From contig WELB01000004.1 in the NCBI GenBank assembly GCA_009602725.1, forward strand, positions 1,097,457 through 1,133,889: a DNA stretch of 36,433 nucleotides, in the 5' to 3' direction. Within the stretch, counting starts at the first letter, position 1. Each line of letters opens with the position of its first letter. The translations under genes were made by a program, and so were the position numbers. The stretch comes from Spirogloea muscicola (lineage: Eukaryota > Streptophyta > Zygnematophyceae > Spirogloeales > Spirogloeaceae). Shown one piece after another: positions 18,991-29,300 of the stretch. Below the pieces are notes generated by a model that saw only the letters and a list, made by a program, of their open reading frames with translations, searched no databases and was not told where the DNA came from.

Positions 18991-19510
18991 CCGCCCTAAA
19001 TTCTTGTGCATAACAGACCTGTTGCAAGACACAGTCAAGCTGAAAGACAGTCAGACTCAAAGTTGCCTCCCTTGTGGATGGGCGGCCTATTTGATGACTC
19101 CAAGCTGACCTGAGATCCATTCAGGCTCCTCCATGGAACACTGCTCAGCACCACGACTGTAAACGTATCAACAGCGTCATCTAAATGGCCAACGCTGAAG
19201 CACCTTTGTTTTAAAGGCATGCAATGTGAATGTCATTAAATGTCATGGGTCCCTATCATGGCAGCCACCTTGGCTGTATGCTCAATTGCAACACTGTCAC
19301 GGTGGCAACTGTGCGGGTCACAGCAGGATGATGGTTCTTGTCGACTGTCAATGGCCCCACATAGGCATCGACATGCAATGGCAGAGCTCGTGTGCCACCA
19401 CCTCGCTGGTTCAGTCCCACTGGCTGACGTTCGCAGGTATGCGCCAGTGGCTCCATCTGGCACACGCCGCTAATGCCGTGCTTTGCATTGAGAGGCAGCT
19501 GTGATGAGCG
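18991..19510. other. Intergenic, no gene seen
   Basis: Between the rRNA pseudogene and the tail array. Short overlapping frames exist on both strands, but none shows family features. Homology to rRNA stops near 18990. Confidence 0.5.
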
Positions 19511-19514
19511 ACAA

Positions 19515-20545
19515 GAAGAAGCGGGCAACTGTGGAAGAGGCAGCTCTTGTAGCGGGGGCGATGGCTGTACAAGGCCAGGCCAAAAGAAACGAGCAAGTTC
19601 CGGAGGGGCCGGAGAGTGACAGGGCAAGAGCGGCCATGTGAGTGGGCAGGATTATGCTAGTCCGAAGGGGTAATGACTGTGAAAAGCCAGCGTAACGAGG
19701 AACGGACACTGGCCAAGGAGCAGCTCTATCGAAGGAGGCGAGGGGCTTTGAAATGCTAGCCTCTATAGGGGTTGAGAAGGGCAAGGGCTGTGGACAACCT
19801 GCCCACTAAAAGGTCCGGGAGGCCTCGGGCAAGCACATCAGCATAATCTGGCTCCTTTAGAGGGGGGCAAGGGCTGCGAAAGGCCAGCCCAGAAAGAAGC
19901 CTTCTGAACAAGGTCAGAAGGCGTCTCACAGCTATGCGAGGAAAGACGGAAACTGGCTACATCGATGGGTGCTCGGTGACCCCTGATGAGCAGCCGCAGC
20001 ACCCCCGAGGACATATCCGCATGGCGGCGGGCCCTGGGGACCAGGCCGCCGCCCGCACGCTGCAGCAGGCCCGTGCCGGCACAGCTCGCGCCACGCCTAC
20101 ACATATACATGTATTATGTTGTTGCTCATTGACTTCTGCAAGTCCACTGCTATCTTCACGCATATTATCGTTATCATCACATAGATCTTTTGAGTCAGTA
20201 ATGATATCTTTCAGAAAGCGCGACATATTTGAGACTTGACCTTTAGACCTTTAGACGTTGTACATCCCTTTGGTGGCGCCTCTCAACCATTGCCTTGCAT
20301 TGGAAGTGCTGTTTCTTAGATGTGATGAAAAGTGGCTCTTCCAAAGGGGGCGAGGGCTGTGAACAGCCAGCCCGAAGAGAGTTGTCAAGGTCCGAAGGGG
20401 CCAAGAAGCGTATCCCAAAGCTTTCCCAGCTCTTACAGAGGGGGCGGGTGCTGTGAATGGCAAGCCCAAAAAGAGTGAACAAGGTCCAAAGGGCCAAAAG
20501 GCGCCAAAAGCGCACGGCTTTGGAAAAGACTATAGCGAATGGGAG
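19515..20545 (-). repeat. Tandem array of solo LINE tails
   Basis: Five to seven degenerate units in the same orientation (about 19540-19600, 19665-19720, 19855-19925, 20330-20400 and 20440-20510). Each has GGG(G)C(G/A)AGGGCTGTGAA, CCAGCCC, AAAGA and GAACAAGGTC(C/A)GAAGG blocks on the plus strand. The last two form the double 3' tail of the LINE remnant that follows. A GC-rich unrelated stretch lies at 19985-20100. Confidence 0.5.
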
Positions 20546-20546
20546 C

Positions 20547-21089
20547 TTAATAGACCGGAGTCAGCAGCTGCAAGTCGGAGTAACTTGCAGCTAAAAAAGA
20601 GGCACCCCAACGAGACCCAAAAGCTGCAGCCATGGCTCTACCTGCCGGCAAGCGCACTGCGTGAGCCTGGGACCGTTGAAAGGATATGGATAGCCGCATA
20701 CGGAACACCTGGGCAAGCGACTCGGCGGCCTTGAAGCCGGGCAGCTCACCTTGCTGTCCCTGCCGGCAATCGATGGCCCTCTGTGCAAGCCGCTGCAGAA
20801 GGTCTAGCAATCGTTTGCAGAACGATTGCTGGACGTCCATCATCAGCGCCACAAATTCATCGTCGGCTGGGTGATCTGCACACTTCCGCTCTTGCCGCTG
20901 GCAGCCTTGCCGACCGCGTGCCCTGCTTCCGACGCGGATTTGATGGGGTTGGCGGAGTCGACGGAGTCGGTAGTTACGACGTCCGCGAGAGAAGGCGCGC
21001 AGTGCGCATAACATTGAAAGGGATGCCAATTCTAGCCTTTCAAATGTCCTGTTACGGGGTAATGAGCTAGCTAAGCGGGAGACTAACAT
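20547..21089 (-). mobile_element. LINE ORF C-terminal region, longest open remnant
   Basis: A 180-codon open frame on the minus strand, stop at 20547. Only its 3' half is shared with other copies: DHPADDEFVALMMDV, LLDLLQRLAQRAI, GELPGFKAAESLAQVF, RMRLSISFQRSQAHAV, then SYSDLQLLTPVY-stop. The pattern matches the C-terminal tail of algal non-LTR retrotransposon polyproteins downstream of the reverse transcriptase. No RT catalytic motif is within the window, so the copy is 5'-truncated. The remnant is open but not autonomous. Confidence 0.6.
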
Positions 21090-21420
21090 CCCCGAGTGAG
21101 CACATGCATACGCGACAATGCAGGGACCCGGCGGGATGGCGACCAGGTCAGCACGCCGAGTATAAAGACGACCGTCAGCCGTAGGACAATCACTCAGTAA
21201 CCTCTACGAATGTCTGTCTCACGAAGTCCAAGTGCCGCCGCGCGTGGGCGGACGCCCGGTCGCGCCGCACGGTCGCGCGGGCCTCGGGCGTCCCGCCGGC
21301 CCCACCGATTTCCGAGCGGGTCAGCTTAGCCGCATGTGATTTACGTCTGTCAAAGTGCTGGCCGCTGTACTTGGCCACGCAGGCCCTCCATCTAACTTTC
21401 TATTGCTGGGTAAATAAGAG
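21090..21420. mobile_element. Abutting LINE fragments in opposite orientation
   Basis: A minus-strand RGY-stop end occurs near 21195-21205. At 21310-21412 a decayed plus-strand type-B tail follows (GAGCGGGTCAGC, GTACTTGGCCACGCAGGCC). The GC-rich stretch 21235-21305 is of unknown origin. Confidence 0.4.
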
Positions 21421-21696
21421 CGCCCTGTCCGCCTAGCCAGTGGCTCCGCTGATGTAGTCATAAGAGATCCTCTGTATGCACTTGGCTGGCCTTTACAGCC
21501 GCTCTCTTACATATAGGAGCCGCATCTTCTTTTTCTCGATACTCACTCAATATCACCCCGGGCCAGCCGCGGGGCCGGGCGCGAGATCTGCCTCACCCGG
21601 CCACGGAGGCCCTCCACCACTCGAGAGACACTCCATTCCCCCGCGCCGCCGTCGCCCCGCCCCCCCGCTTCTCCTCCTCCTCCTACGGCAGGAGAC

Positions 21697-24600
21697 ATGC
21701 TGCGCCGCGCTCGGCCTGCCGCGCTGCTGTCGCTGCAGCTACTGCTGCCGTGCGTCGCGGCCGTCCTCCTCGGCGTTGCCTTAGCTGCTGCTGGTATTGC
21801 AACGCGCCACTCGACTCGACGGTGTGCGCTAGACACGCTAAGCTACATATCAATGCTTCCGTGCACTCCGTGCATGCAAGGGGATCACGGGATTCACCGC
21901 TTTCGCTCTGAACAGGTAGCTGAATCTGCTATATAGATAGCCCACCGCTACTGTAAGTGTTGCAGCGTTGCTGGGTGAGGTCTATGGCACCCCAATCTGT
22001 CCATGACATTCACGAAGGGCTGCAGACAAAGGGCCTCCAAAGGATGGCAAGCCAGTCTGCATCCTTGGGGCAGGGCCCTCTGGACTGGCTGCGGCAACCA
22101 GCCTAGAAGATAAAGGCTACAACGTGATCGTCTTCGAGAAGGAAGAAAGTGTTGGGGGCAGGACACGAAGCTTCGAGTGAGTGAATCACCTCGACAGCCC
22201 ACAACTTGCGCCTGGCACGGACTCTGTGCGTCATCCTCCAGCCATTCGGGCTACTGTGCCGGACGTCTCGCGAGCTTCCGAGTAGACATGTGGATCCAAA
22301 CAATATAAAATCGTAAAGCCAGTGCTTTCTGCAGCTAGACAGGACGAAAGAGTGAGTTGAGGTCTCCCTCGTGTGTGCTCGATAAGGAGTCACTGCGAGT
22401 TGCTGTTTGCTTCAATTGACGCTTCATGTTGCACCGCCTGAACCGGCTGAGTACATCTCGAGTCAGTATCTGCTCAGGCGCCTTTGTGTGTGCTACGCCT
22501 TCTGTTGTGTGCATACATTACCGCAGGTATCGCAAGGAAGGCCTTTTCTACGACGAAGGTGCCATCATCATCTCCACAGACTACGTCAACGTCTTAGAGC
22601 TCATTGATCGATTCAACTTCACTGTCGACATCGGTCAGCAAGGGGCTTACGCTCAGTTCTTTTTTGATCCGAGCTCAGGTCTGAAGCAGTACTGTCTTCC
22701 TGTACGCACTCACAAGTGCTTATCCCAGAGAGATTCAGTACTAGTCAGGAGTCTTCCCAGCACGACCTGCAAGACGTTGTAAGCGCGTCAACAAGAAGGA
22801 AATCCTTCTGACAGTCAGGAGTAAGAACATCTGAGCAACTTCTATGTCAGTGGCATGTATGGTGCAACTTCGGTGTCATCAAGTAGATGCCCGCTTGGCA
22901 GATTCCAACATCCTCATGCAAGCCGGTGTTGTCCATGTTGGTTTGTGGCCATGCTTTATAACAGGTTACTCAGTTTCAACAAGCACATTTTCCAACCCCT
23001 TCACAGCGACGCAACAACAGAATGCCCTTCGACAATACGTCACTCTGTGGTCTGAGTGGCGCTACACTGGGCAGCACAACGACACTGAGTACTCAATCCC
23101 ATTCGGGACATGGCTTCAGAATCATGAGCTGCAAGCCTTGCTTCCTTTCTTCCTTACAACTATGCTCTGCTATGGGTATGGGTCAATGACGAGCACACCT
23201 GCTTTGTATGGGCTAAGGTAGTATCTCTGCTCTTAATGACTGATGAGAAAAGTGCGTACATTCCTGCATAGGCCTCTAGGTTGCATGCATTGCTCCTTTT
23301 CCAATATATGTATGTAAGACACAGACACGAGTAAGATAACAACTGATCTGCATTCTTTGAACTTCGTACAGTCCAGCATAATCTGCGCGTGAGCTCCCTG
23401 TGCGACTACAATGTTTTGCCGTGTGCATCCCTCATTAGCTTATGTCTCGTTTTCAGCGGTCTTTAACAGCCACGAAGATTTGATATTGTGCACTGTATAC
23501 TTTCAGATATATGACTAAGGACCGTATTGCGGCCTTCCTTGTGTCTCTTGACAAACCTGCCACCATTAAGAACCCTGGTGGGATACAGTCTCTGCTGAAA
23601 AGGTGGGCGACGACCATAAAAGGCCCCATTCACTTGAATACACGGGTTTATAAAGTAAGTCGACCTATCAGTGGATCGCCCACTCTAAGCTACGTGCTCA
23701 AGCAAGGGGGATCAATTGTCAAGGCAACCGTGGAATGCCACAGCGTTGTTGTGGCCTTCCCTCAGCTTGCCAGTCGCCTTGGCTTCCTGGGTCTCGATAA
23801 GGAGGAGCTAGGTCTACTCAGCCAGGTGCACGATCTGCCTCTGAAGCGTATAGTGGTCAATGGGTGATACCACACTTTTTGAAGTATGCGCTGTGTCAAG
23901 CGGCAGCATTGAAAGCATGTGATAGTTGTGGTAATTGTAGGTTGAGCACATTGGTTACGCAACCTCTCTCATCGATCTTGGAGACAGTGGCCGAGCCCAG
24001 GTGACCCAGCCTTCAGCTTACTATGCCCTCCTGAGCGGCACATCAATCGTCGAACCGCCTGGAGATGGCGGTCCCATAGCCTTCTCAATGGAGGTATTGA
24101 CTTGGATGGCACAATCTGGACACTCCAGCATCTCAGCTGCAGCGATTGCTTAACTGCACTCATGTAGGTCAGACCAGCAGTCGTATGTATTGGCATAAGG
24201 CACCTCACTCCTGCTTTGCTCTGCACAGACTGGGAAGTCATTGGCAACCGTTTACTCGTGGAACCGCAACACTACAGCCATCAGCACAAGAAACGTGCAG
24301 ACGGCAGCTTTAGCCACACTAGCCAGACTTGGGCCCACTACGAGTCTCAGTCAGCTTATAACAGCTAGTTTTAAGGTGAATCGAAAAACCTATCTTGAAG
24401 GATGGGTTGTCGTGCAAGACCAGTCCGCTAAAATGTCAGTGTCTGCCCTGATGTACAAAAAGAAGATCCACGACAATTCCATTGCTGCCTTACTCATCCC
24501 TACTATACAGTTCAAAGACCTGTATCGTACCTGTCATATTCCTGCAGGATCTTCGGTTGTGGGGCTAATTTCCACACGCGCCCTCATCTTCCATTGCAGC

Positions 24601-24730
24601 TGGTTTTTTTCAGAAGCTGGCCATTCTGCAGGGGCACAGGAGCACATTTTATGTAGGGTCCCTGCTGAAGTTTGACTGCGTGGAGGACAGCATTCAGGGC
24701 ACTCTTGACCTTATTAAGCAAGCTTTCTGA
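21697..24730 (+). CDS. FAD-dependent oxidoreductase paralogue 2, with in-frame TAA in the last exon
   Basis: Tandem paralogue of 14930-17950. Exons: 21697-21793, 22026-22176, 22527-22678, 22965-23217, 23507-23825, 23941-24093, 24229-24375 and 24548-24730. Exons 2, 4, 6, 7 and 8 have exactly the same lengths as in paralogue 1 (151, 253, 153, 147 and 183 nt), and all phases match. It has a signal peptide (residues 8-32), GAGPSG at 47-52 and GGRT, then YDEGAIIISTDY, QYVTLWSEW and YGYGSMTSTPALYGL. In exon 8 codon 431 is TAA (24566-24568), where paralogue 1 has Tyr. The frame stays conserved beyond it to VEDSIQGTLDLI and TGA. As read, the product stops at 430 residues and lacks the last 53 conserved ones. 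An alternative in-frame acceptor (TTTTTTTCAG, ending at 24613) would skip the TAA. Recent nonsense mutation, sequence error or alternative splicing are all possible. Confidence 0.75.
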
Positions 24731-25532
24731 AGTATCACAGCACTGCTTGTAGAAGTTGGCATTCACTTTCAGTTAATATGCTCATGTATACTTGAACAGA
24801 TCACAATTTTGGCCGTCAATTCTTTACAGCGCTCCTGTGAGGGTAGATCAGTCATGGTTATTAATTTCCACATGCGCAACATTTTGACTGATCTTATGTG
24901 TCATGTATATGGTCGCATGAAGTGAATCCTGTCCCCTTAGGAACAAATGTTTTAACAACTGTCTAACTGAGGTCTAAACACTGAGATACATCGACCAAAA
25001 AGACCAGAATACATTGCATCATTGTGGTCTTGCGAGAAAGGAATGTCTTCTGGACTCAACTGCCAGTGTCACACACAGCATTGAGAAACTTTGACCAGTC
25101 AAGCTGCACACATCAAAAGTGGCAACGCTGCCAAGATCGCAGTACCGTCAACTTCAGGCAAATTCAAGATGACCCGCTTTCTGCCGACCTTGCAGACATC
25201 CTGGACTACATACAAAAATCAAGAGATGAGTTGACTGGCACTATTGTGGCCAGGTCAAATAGGTTCCAGTGGGGTCGAACACCTAGGTGTACATATGAGA
25301 AAGAGGAAGTCCGCGTACAAAGGTTGCGCTGGCTGCCACCAGCATCTGCTTTCAGAGAGCATTGACACCGTAACTCTGCATCCTTGATCGCTGGTGGTGG
25401 TCACAACCCATGGGCCCAATGATCAGCTAATTGCAGCTGATATCTCATTGACACCCTGCTATAGTGGACAGTTAACAAGCTTGTCCCAGCCACTGGAGCT
25501 TGCTGTGGCAAGAAGCCCGCCTGCCCGTCGAG
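24731..25532. other. Intergenic, one unexplained open frame
   Basis: Convergent interval between oxidoreductase paralogue 2 (+) and the gamma-CA-like gene (-). A plus-strand frame at 25024-25365 contains a plausible acidic helical stretch (DDPLSADLADILDYIQ), but it has no ATG in good context, no recognised family and no splice partners I can support. I leave it uncalled. Confidence 0.4.
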
Positions 25533-26261
25533 TCACTGGGCGGCCGCGAGCGACGGCACGGGCATGTTGAGCGCCTTGCGGAGCTTCTCGACCTCGAGGT
25601 AGGCGGTGCCGTAGGGCAGGAACTCGGCGGCGTACTGGTCGGCGCACTTGTGGACGGCCTCCGCCAGCCGCCCGATCTCGGCCACGTCATCGGGCGTGAG
25701 GTCGCGGACGTAGCGCGCGGGGCAGCCGGCCCAGAGCTGGCCGCCGGGGATGCGGCGGCCGGGCGGCACGACGGTGCCGGCGCGCAGCACGGCGTGGCGC
25801 TCCACCAGGGAGCCCTCCATGAGGACGCAGCGCTCGCCGAGCACCACTTCGTCGTCGATGGTGCAGGAGCGCAGCGTGCAGGCCGGCGCCACCGTCACGT
25901 ACTTGCCGACGACGGCCTCCGCCGAGAGGCCGGTGGCCGGCGCGGTGCCGGCGGCGGCGTGCACCACGCAGCGGTCGCCCAGCGAGGAGTAGGCGCCGAG
26001 GACGACGGCGTTGAGGTCGCCGCGCAGGACGGCGCCGTGCCAGACGGAGGCGCGGTCCTGGACCTCCACGGCGCCCACGAGCGTGGCGGACGGCGCCACC
26101 CAGGCATCCACCGCCACGTCCGGCACGACGTGCTTCAGGACCACCACCTGCCGGTGGCCCGCCCACGGCTCCGGCGCCAGGCCGTGCAGGGCCGCGGCGC
26201 CGCGCCGCCGCGGCAGCGCGCGGCGGGCGCCGCGGGCCAGCGCCCGCAGCGCCTGCGCCAT
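25533..26261 (-). CDS. Gamma-carbonic-anhydrase-like protein (mitochondrial complex I, gamma-CAL type)
   Basis: Left-handed beta-helix protein of the carbonic anhydrase domain of plant and algal mitochondrial complex I. Single exon, 242 residues, ATG at 26261, stop TGA. The first 25 residues are Arg/Ala-rich without acids, a mitochondrial presequence. Hexapeptide repeats run from about 45 to 185. RGD at 80-82 and H101 (CVVHAA) are retained, but the segment YVTVAPACTLRSC (121-133) lacks the two other zinc-ligand histidines found in active gamma-CAs (GHSAVLHG type). It should therefore not bind zinc normally, as in plant gamma-CAL proteins. The C-terminus EFLPYGTAYLEVEKLRKALN is the gamma-CAL signature. 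The gene is CpG-rich throughout, uses mostly G/C third positions and is divergent from glucosidase II. Confidence 0.92.
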   Translation of the reverse strand: MAQALRALARGARRALPRRRGAAALHGLAPEPWAGHRQVVVLKHVVPDVAVDAWVAPSATLVGAVEVQDRASVWHGAVLRGDLNAVVLGAYSSLGDRCVVHAAAGTAPATGLSAEAVVGKYVTVAPACTLRSCTIDDEVVLGERCVLMEGSLVERHAVLRAGTVVPPGRRIPGGQLWAGCPARYVRDLTPDDVAEIGRLAEAVHKCADQYAAEFLPYGTAYLEVEKLRKALNMPVPSLAAAQ

Positions 26262-26393
26262 GGCGGCGGGGAGCTCGGGGGCGCCCTCGCCTGAGCCCTG
26301 AGCCCTAACCCTAACTCCCAGCCCGGCACCTCGGCGACGCCCGAACCCCGTTGTCGGGCGCCCCGGCCCCGGCTGCCCGACGGTCCTCGGCCC
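26262..26393. promoter_or_regulatory. Bidirectional promoter interval with telomere-like box
   Basis: Only 132 bp separate the gamma-CA-like ATG (26261, minus) from the inferred glucosidase II start (26394, plus). CCCTAACCCTAACT at 26302-26315 lies 41-54 bp upstream of the former and about 80 bp upstream of the latter. GAGCCCTGAGCCC just before it looks like decayed units. No TATA box is visible. Confidence 0.55.
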
Positions 26394-29300
26394 NAGGCGG
26401 CGGCGCTCGCGGCGCTGGCCGCGGCGCTCCTCCTCGCCGGCCTGCCGCGCGGCGCGCTGGCCTTCAAGGAGCAGGAGTTCCGCAAGTGCGAGCAGGCCTA
26501 CTTCTGCCGCACCAACCGTGACCGCACGCCCGGCAACTGCACGCTCGCGCTCGTCTCGAGCGCGCTCGCCGCCGACGGCCGCTTCGTCGGCAAGCTCGCC
26601 GACGCCGGCGCCGGCGACGGCGTGGAGCTCGACCTCGAGCTCAGCGCGTACGCCGACGGCATCCTGCGCGTCAAGGTCGACGAGGTCCCCTCCAAGAACC
26701 GCTTCCAGGTGCCCGACGTGCTCGAGCCGGACCTGGAGACACGGCGGGTGCCTTTAGCACCGGGCACCAGGAAGTTCTCAGTGGTAGTCGACCCCACGCC
26801 CCTCATGTTTGGCGCATACACCATTGATGTCTTCCACAAGGTGCGAATGATGCTGCCGCAGTTACTGCTCCTCAAGCCGTCAATTTCTTTGAAAACGGGT
26901 CGATGAATTGTTGACATTCTTTCTCATGTCATATCTCTTGAATCCTTTCGCACTATATTCTTGAACTGCCTTTGTTGTGCTTCTTATAACCAGCAGATTG
27001 CTCGGGTATCTTTATGTTTCTGCATTAGCCTCTGCTATGTGACTTGCATTCCAGCTGAGCTTGTCCTGCGTACATCTGAATGAGCTGAATGTGCAGATAT
27101 TGCATGATGTAGGAGACGTCATGTACGCTGACTGAAGCCCTCTGGCACCTCGTCTGCAGCCCTTCTCTCTCACAGTCTCAATGGACGGCCAGCCCATCAT
27201 GGGCTTCAATAAGCGGGGCCTCTTCCACTTTGAGCAATTGAGGGGCAGTAAGCAGGAAGGCGATCCAGCCGACATGTGGGAAGAGACCTTCCGTTCTCAT
27301 ACAGGTGACCAATTTGCCCTTCTCAAGCACTGTGTTCCCTTGGCGATGGCCTTGATCAGGATGTAAAGTACTGCAAGGAGTCATGGGACCAACATGTGCT
27401 GCTGTTAGAGCATTTTGTGTTTGGTCAGTAACTGACGTTGCCACCTGCAAACTGCAACTTCCGAGATGAAGTGGGTGTGTATAGGCATTCCTCAGCCCAG
27501 TGAGCTACTAGATTGCTGGTGTTGTGTACAAATTCACTCAGATTCTAAGCCAAGAGGACCTGCTTCTATCTCCTTTGACCTTTCATTCTATGATGTCGAG
27601 CACGTTTATGGTATCCCCGAGCGAGCAACAAGCTTGGCCCTTAAGGTGCAATTTTCCTTCAAAATCCAGATTTGTCCCCCAAGTTGGCTTCACCCATATC
27701 TGTGATAAGCTGCTGAGCTTGCAGCTTATACGTTGTTGAAGAGGACTGCATATGACCACTCTCTGCTGCATGCTTGAGGTTCTCTGATTCAGTAGTCTGT
27801 CTGCTGCAGCCGACCAAGGGCCCAGGCTTAGACTCGGAACCTTATAGATTGTTCAACCTGGACGTCTTTGAATACATGAGCGAATCACCATTTGGGCTGT
27901 ACGGGTCCATTCCATACATGCTGAGCCACAATGCAGAGCGTACTTCTGGCTTTTTCTGGCTCAATGCTGCGGAGATGCTCATTGATGTCCTCAAGCCTGG
28001 GTGGGACGACCAATCTCCACAGGAGGGGGGCCCGGTAGACCCTCAGCCTGAAGCACATGAGTCTTATACGCAATGGACGAGTGCACGTCAAATACCTTCT
28101 GACACCATTAGCTGAACCTGCTGTTCATAGATTGAGTCGCACTGGATCAGCGAGAGTGGCATACTGGATACCTTCTTCTTTCTGGGGCCAAGCCCCCAGG
28201 ACGTGATGCGGCAATATTCCTTAGTGACGGGCCCCACAGCCTTGCCTCAGCTGTTCTCTGTGGGCTACCATCAGGTCCACATCTTGGGCACCGTAACCTC
28301 TAATCGGATGGTCGAAGCTGCTCTATGGCAGTCGCTTCTTGATGCTTTCCAGAAACTGTTGTGGCGGCCTGGGGCCTGGGGCCAAAGAGGTACCGCGGGG
28401 CTGTGTCTGAGGTCAATTGACGCACTTGGCTCAGGCTTTGTCCCAGTGATGCCCCATGTGACGGCAATGAGCTGGTTGCAGTGCCGGTGGAATTACAAGG
28501 ACGAGGCGGATGTGGCTGCAGTGGATGAGAATTTTGACCACTATGATATACCATGCGATACGATTTGGCTTGATATTGAACACACAGAGGGCAAGAAGTA
28601 CATGACCTGGGACAAGGCCAACTTTCCCAACCCTGTGGAGATGCAGGTATAGAGCACAACCCATGACCAGCCATGTCACCAATTTGTGACTTAGTAGACT
28701 TGGATCAGATGTACTGTGTAACAAATGACAGCCTTGTTCCACCTTACTGTGATGCTAGTCAATGGTGTGAAGAGCTTCTCGGCATCAATTAAGTTGATCA
28801 GGGTAAGCGTCTCTACAGCATTTTCTATTTGGTGCTTTTTTGAATCGCTGGATATGGAGTTTTACTATGTCCATGTTTGAATTTCTTCAGAATAAGATCG
28901 CTGCAAAAGGGAGGCACATGGTGACAATTGTGGATCCTCATGTGAAAAGAGAGACTGGATATAACCTCCACGAGGAGGCAACTTCCAAGGGCTACTATGT
29001 CAAGGACGCATCTGGCAAGGACTATGATGGTTGGTGTTGGCCGGGCTCATCGTCCTACTTGGACATGCTTGACCCCGCCATTCGGTCATGGTGGGCTGAC
29101 AAGTTTTCTCTGGCAAACTACCCTGGATCGACTCCAATTCTCTACACCTGGAACGACATGAATGAGCCCTCTGTGTTCAACGGGCCCGAAGTGAGTGGCT
29201 CAAGTCAACCAACTGTGGATTGTCATTTCTACGGGCTTTTGGTCAAGTAGAACAAGCACATCATCTAGGACCGGCTATCTGGAACTAGCAAACCTATGTG

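Noticed and set aside
19515-20545. CRISPR array or rho-independent terminators
   Set aside because: Repeats are degenerate and irregularly spaced with no unique spacers. The genome is eukaryotic, and the hairpins are LINE tails, not bacterial terminators.
24566-24568. Firm claim of an altered genetic code
   Set aside because: One TAA at a non-Gln position plus one TAG in a decayed LINE copy is not enough, and all other exons read normally with CAA/CAG for Gln.
25024-25365. Hypothetical protein frame between paralogue 2 and the gamma-CA-like gene
   Set aside because: No family features, no good start context and no splice partners; it lies in the 3' flank of both neighbours.
25500-26294. Plus-strand 264-codon frame over the gamma-CA-like gene
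   Set aside because: Antisense shadow in GC-rich DNA; the minus strand encodes a clear, full-length family member.
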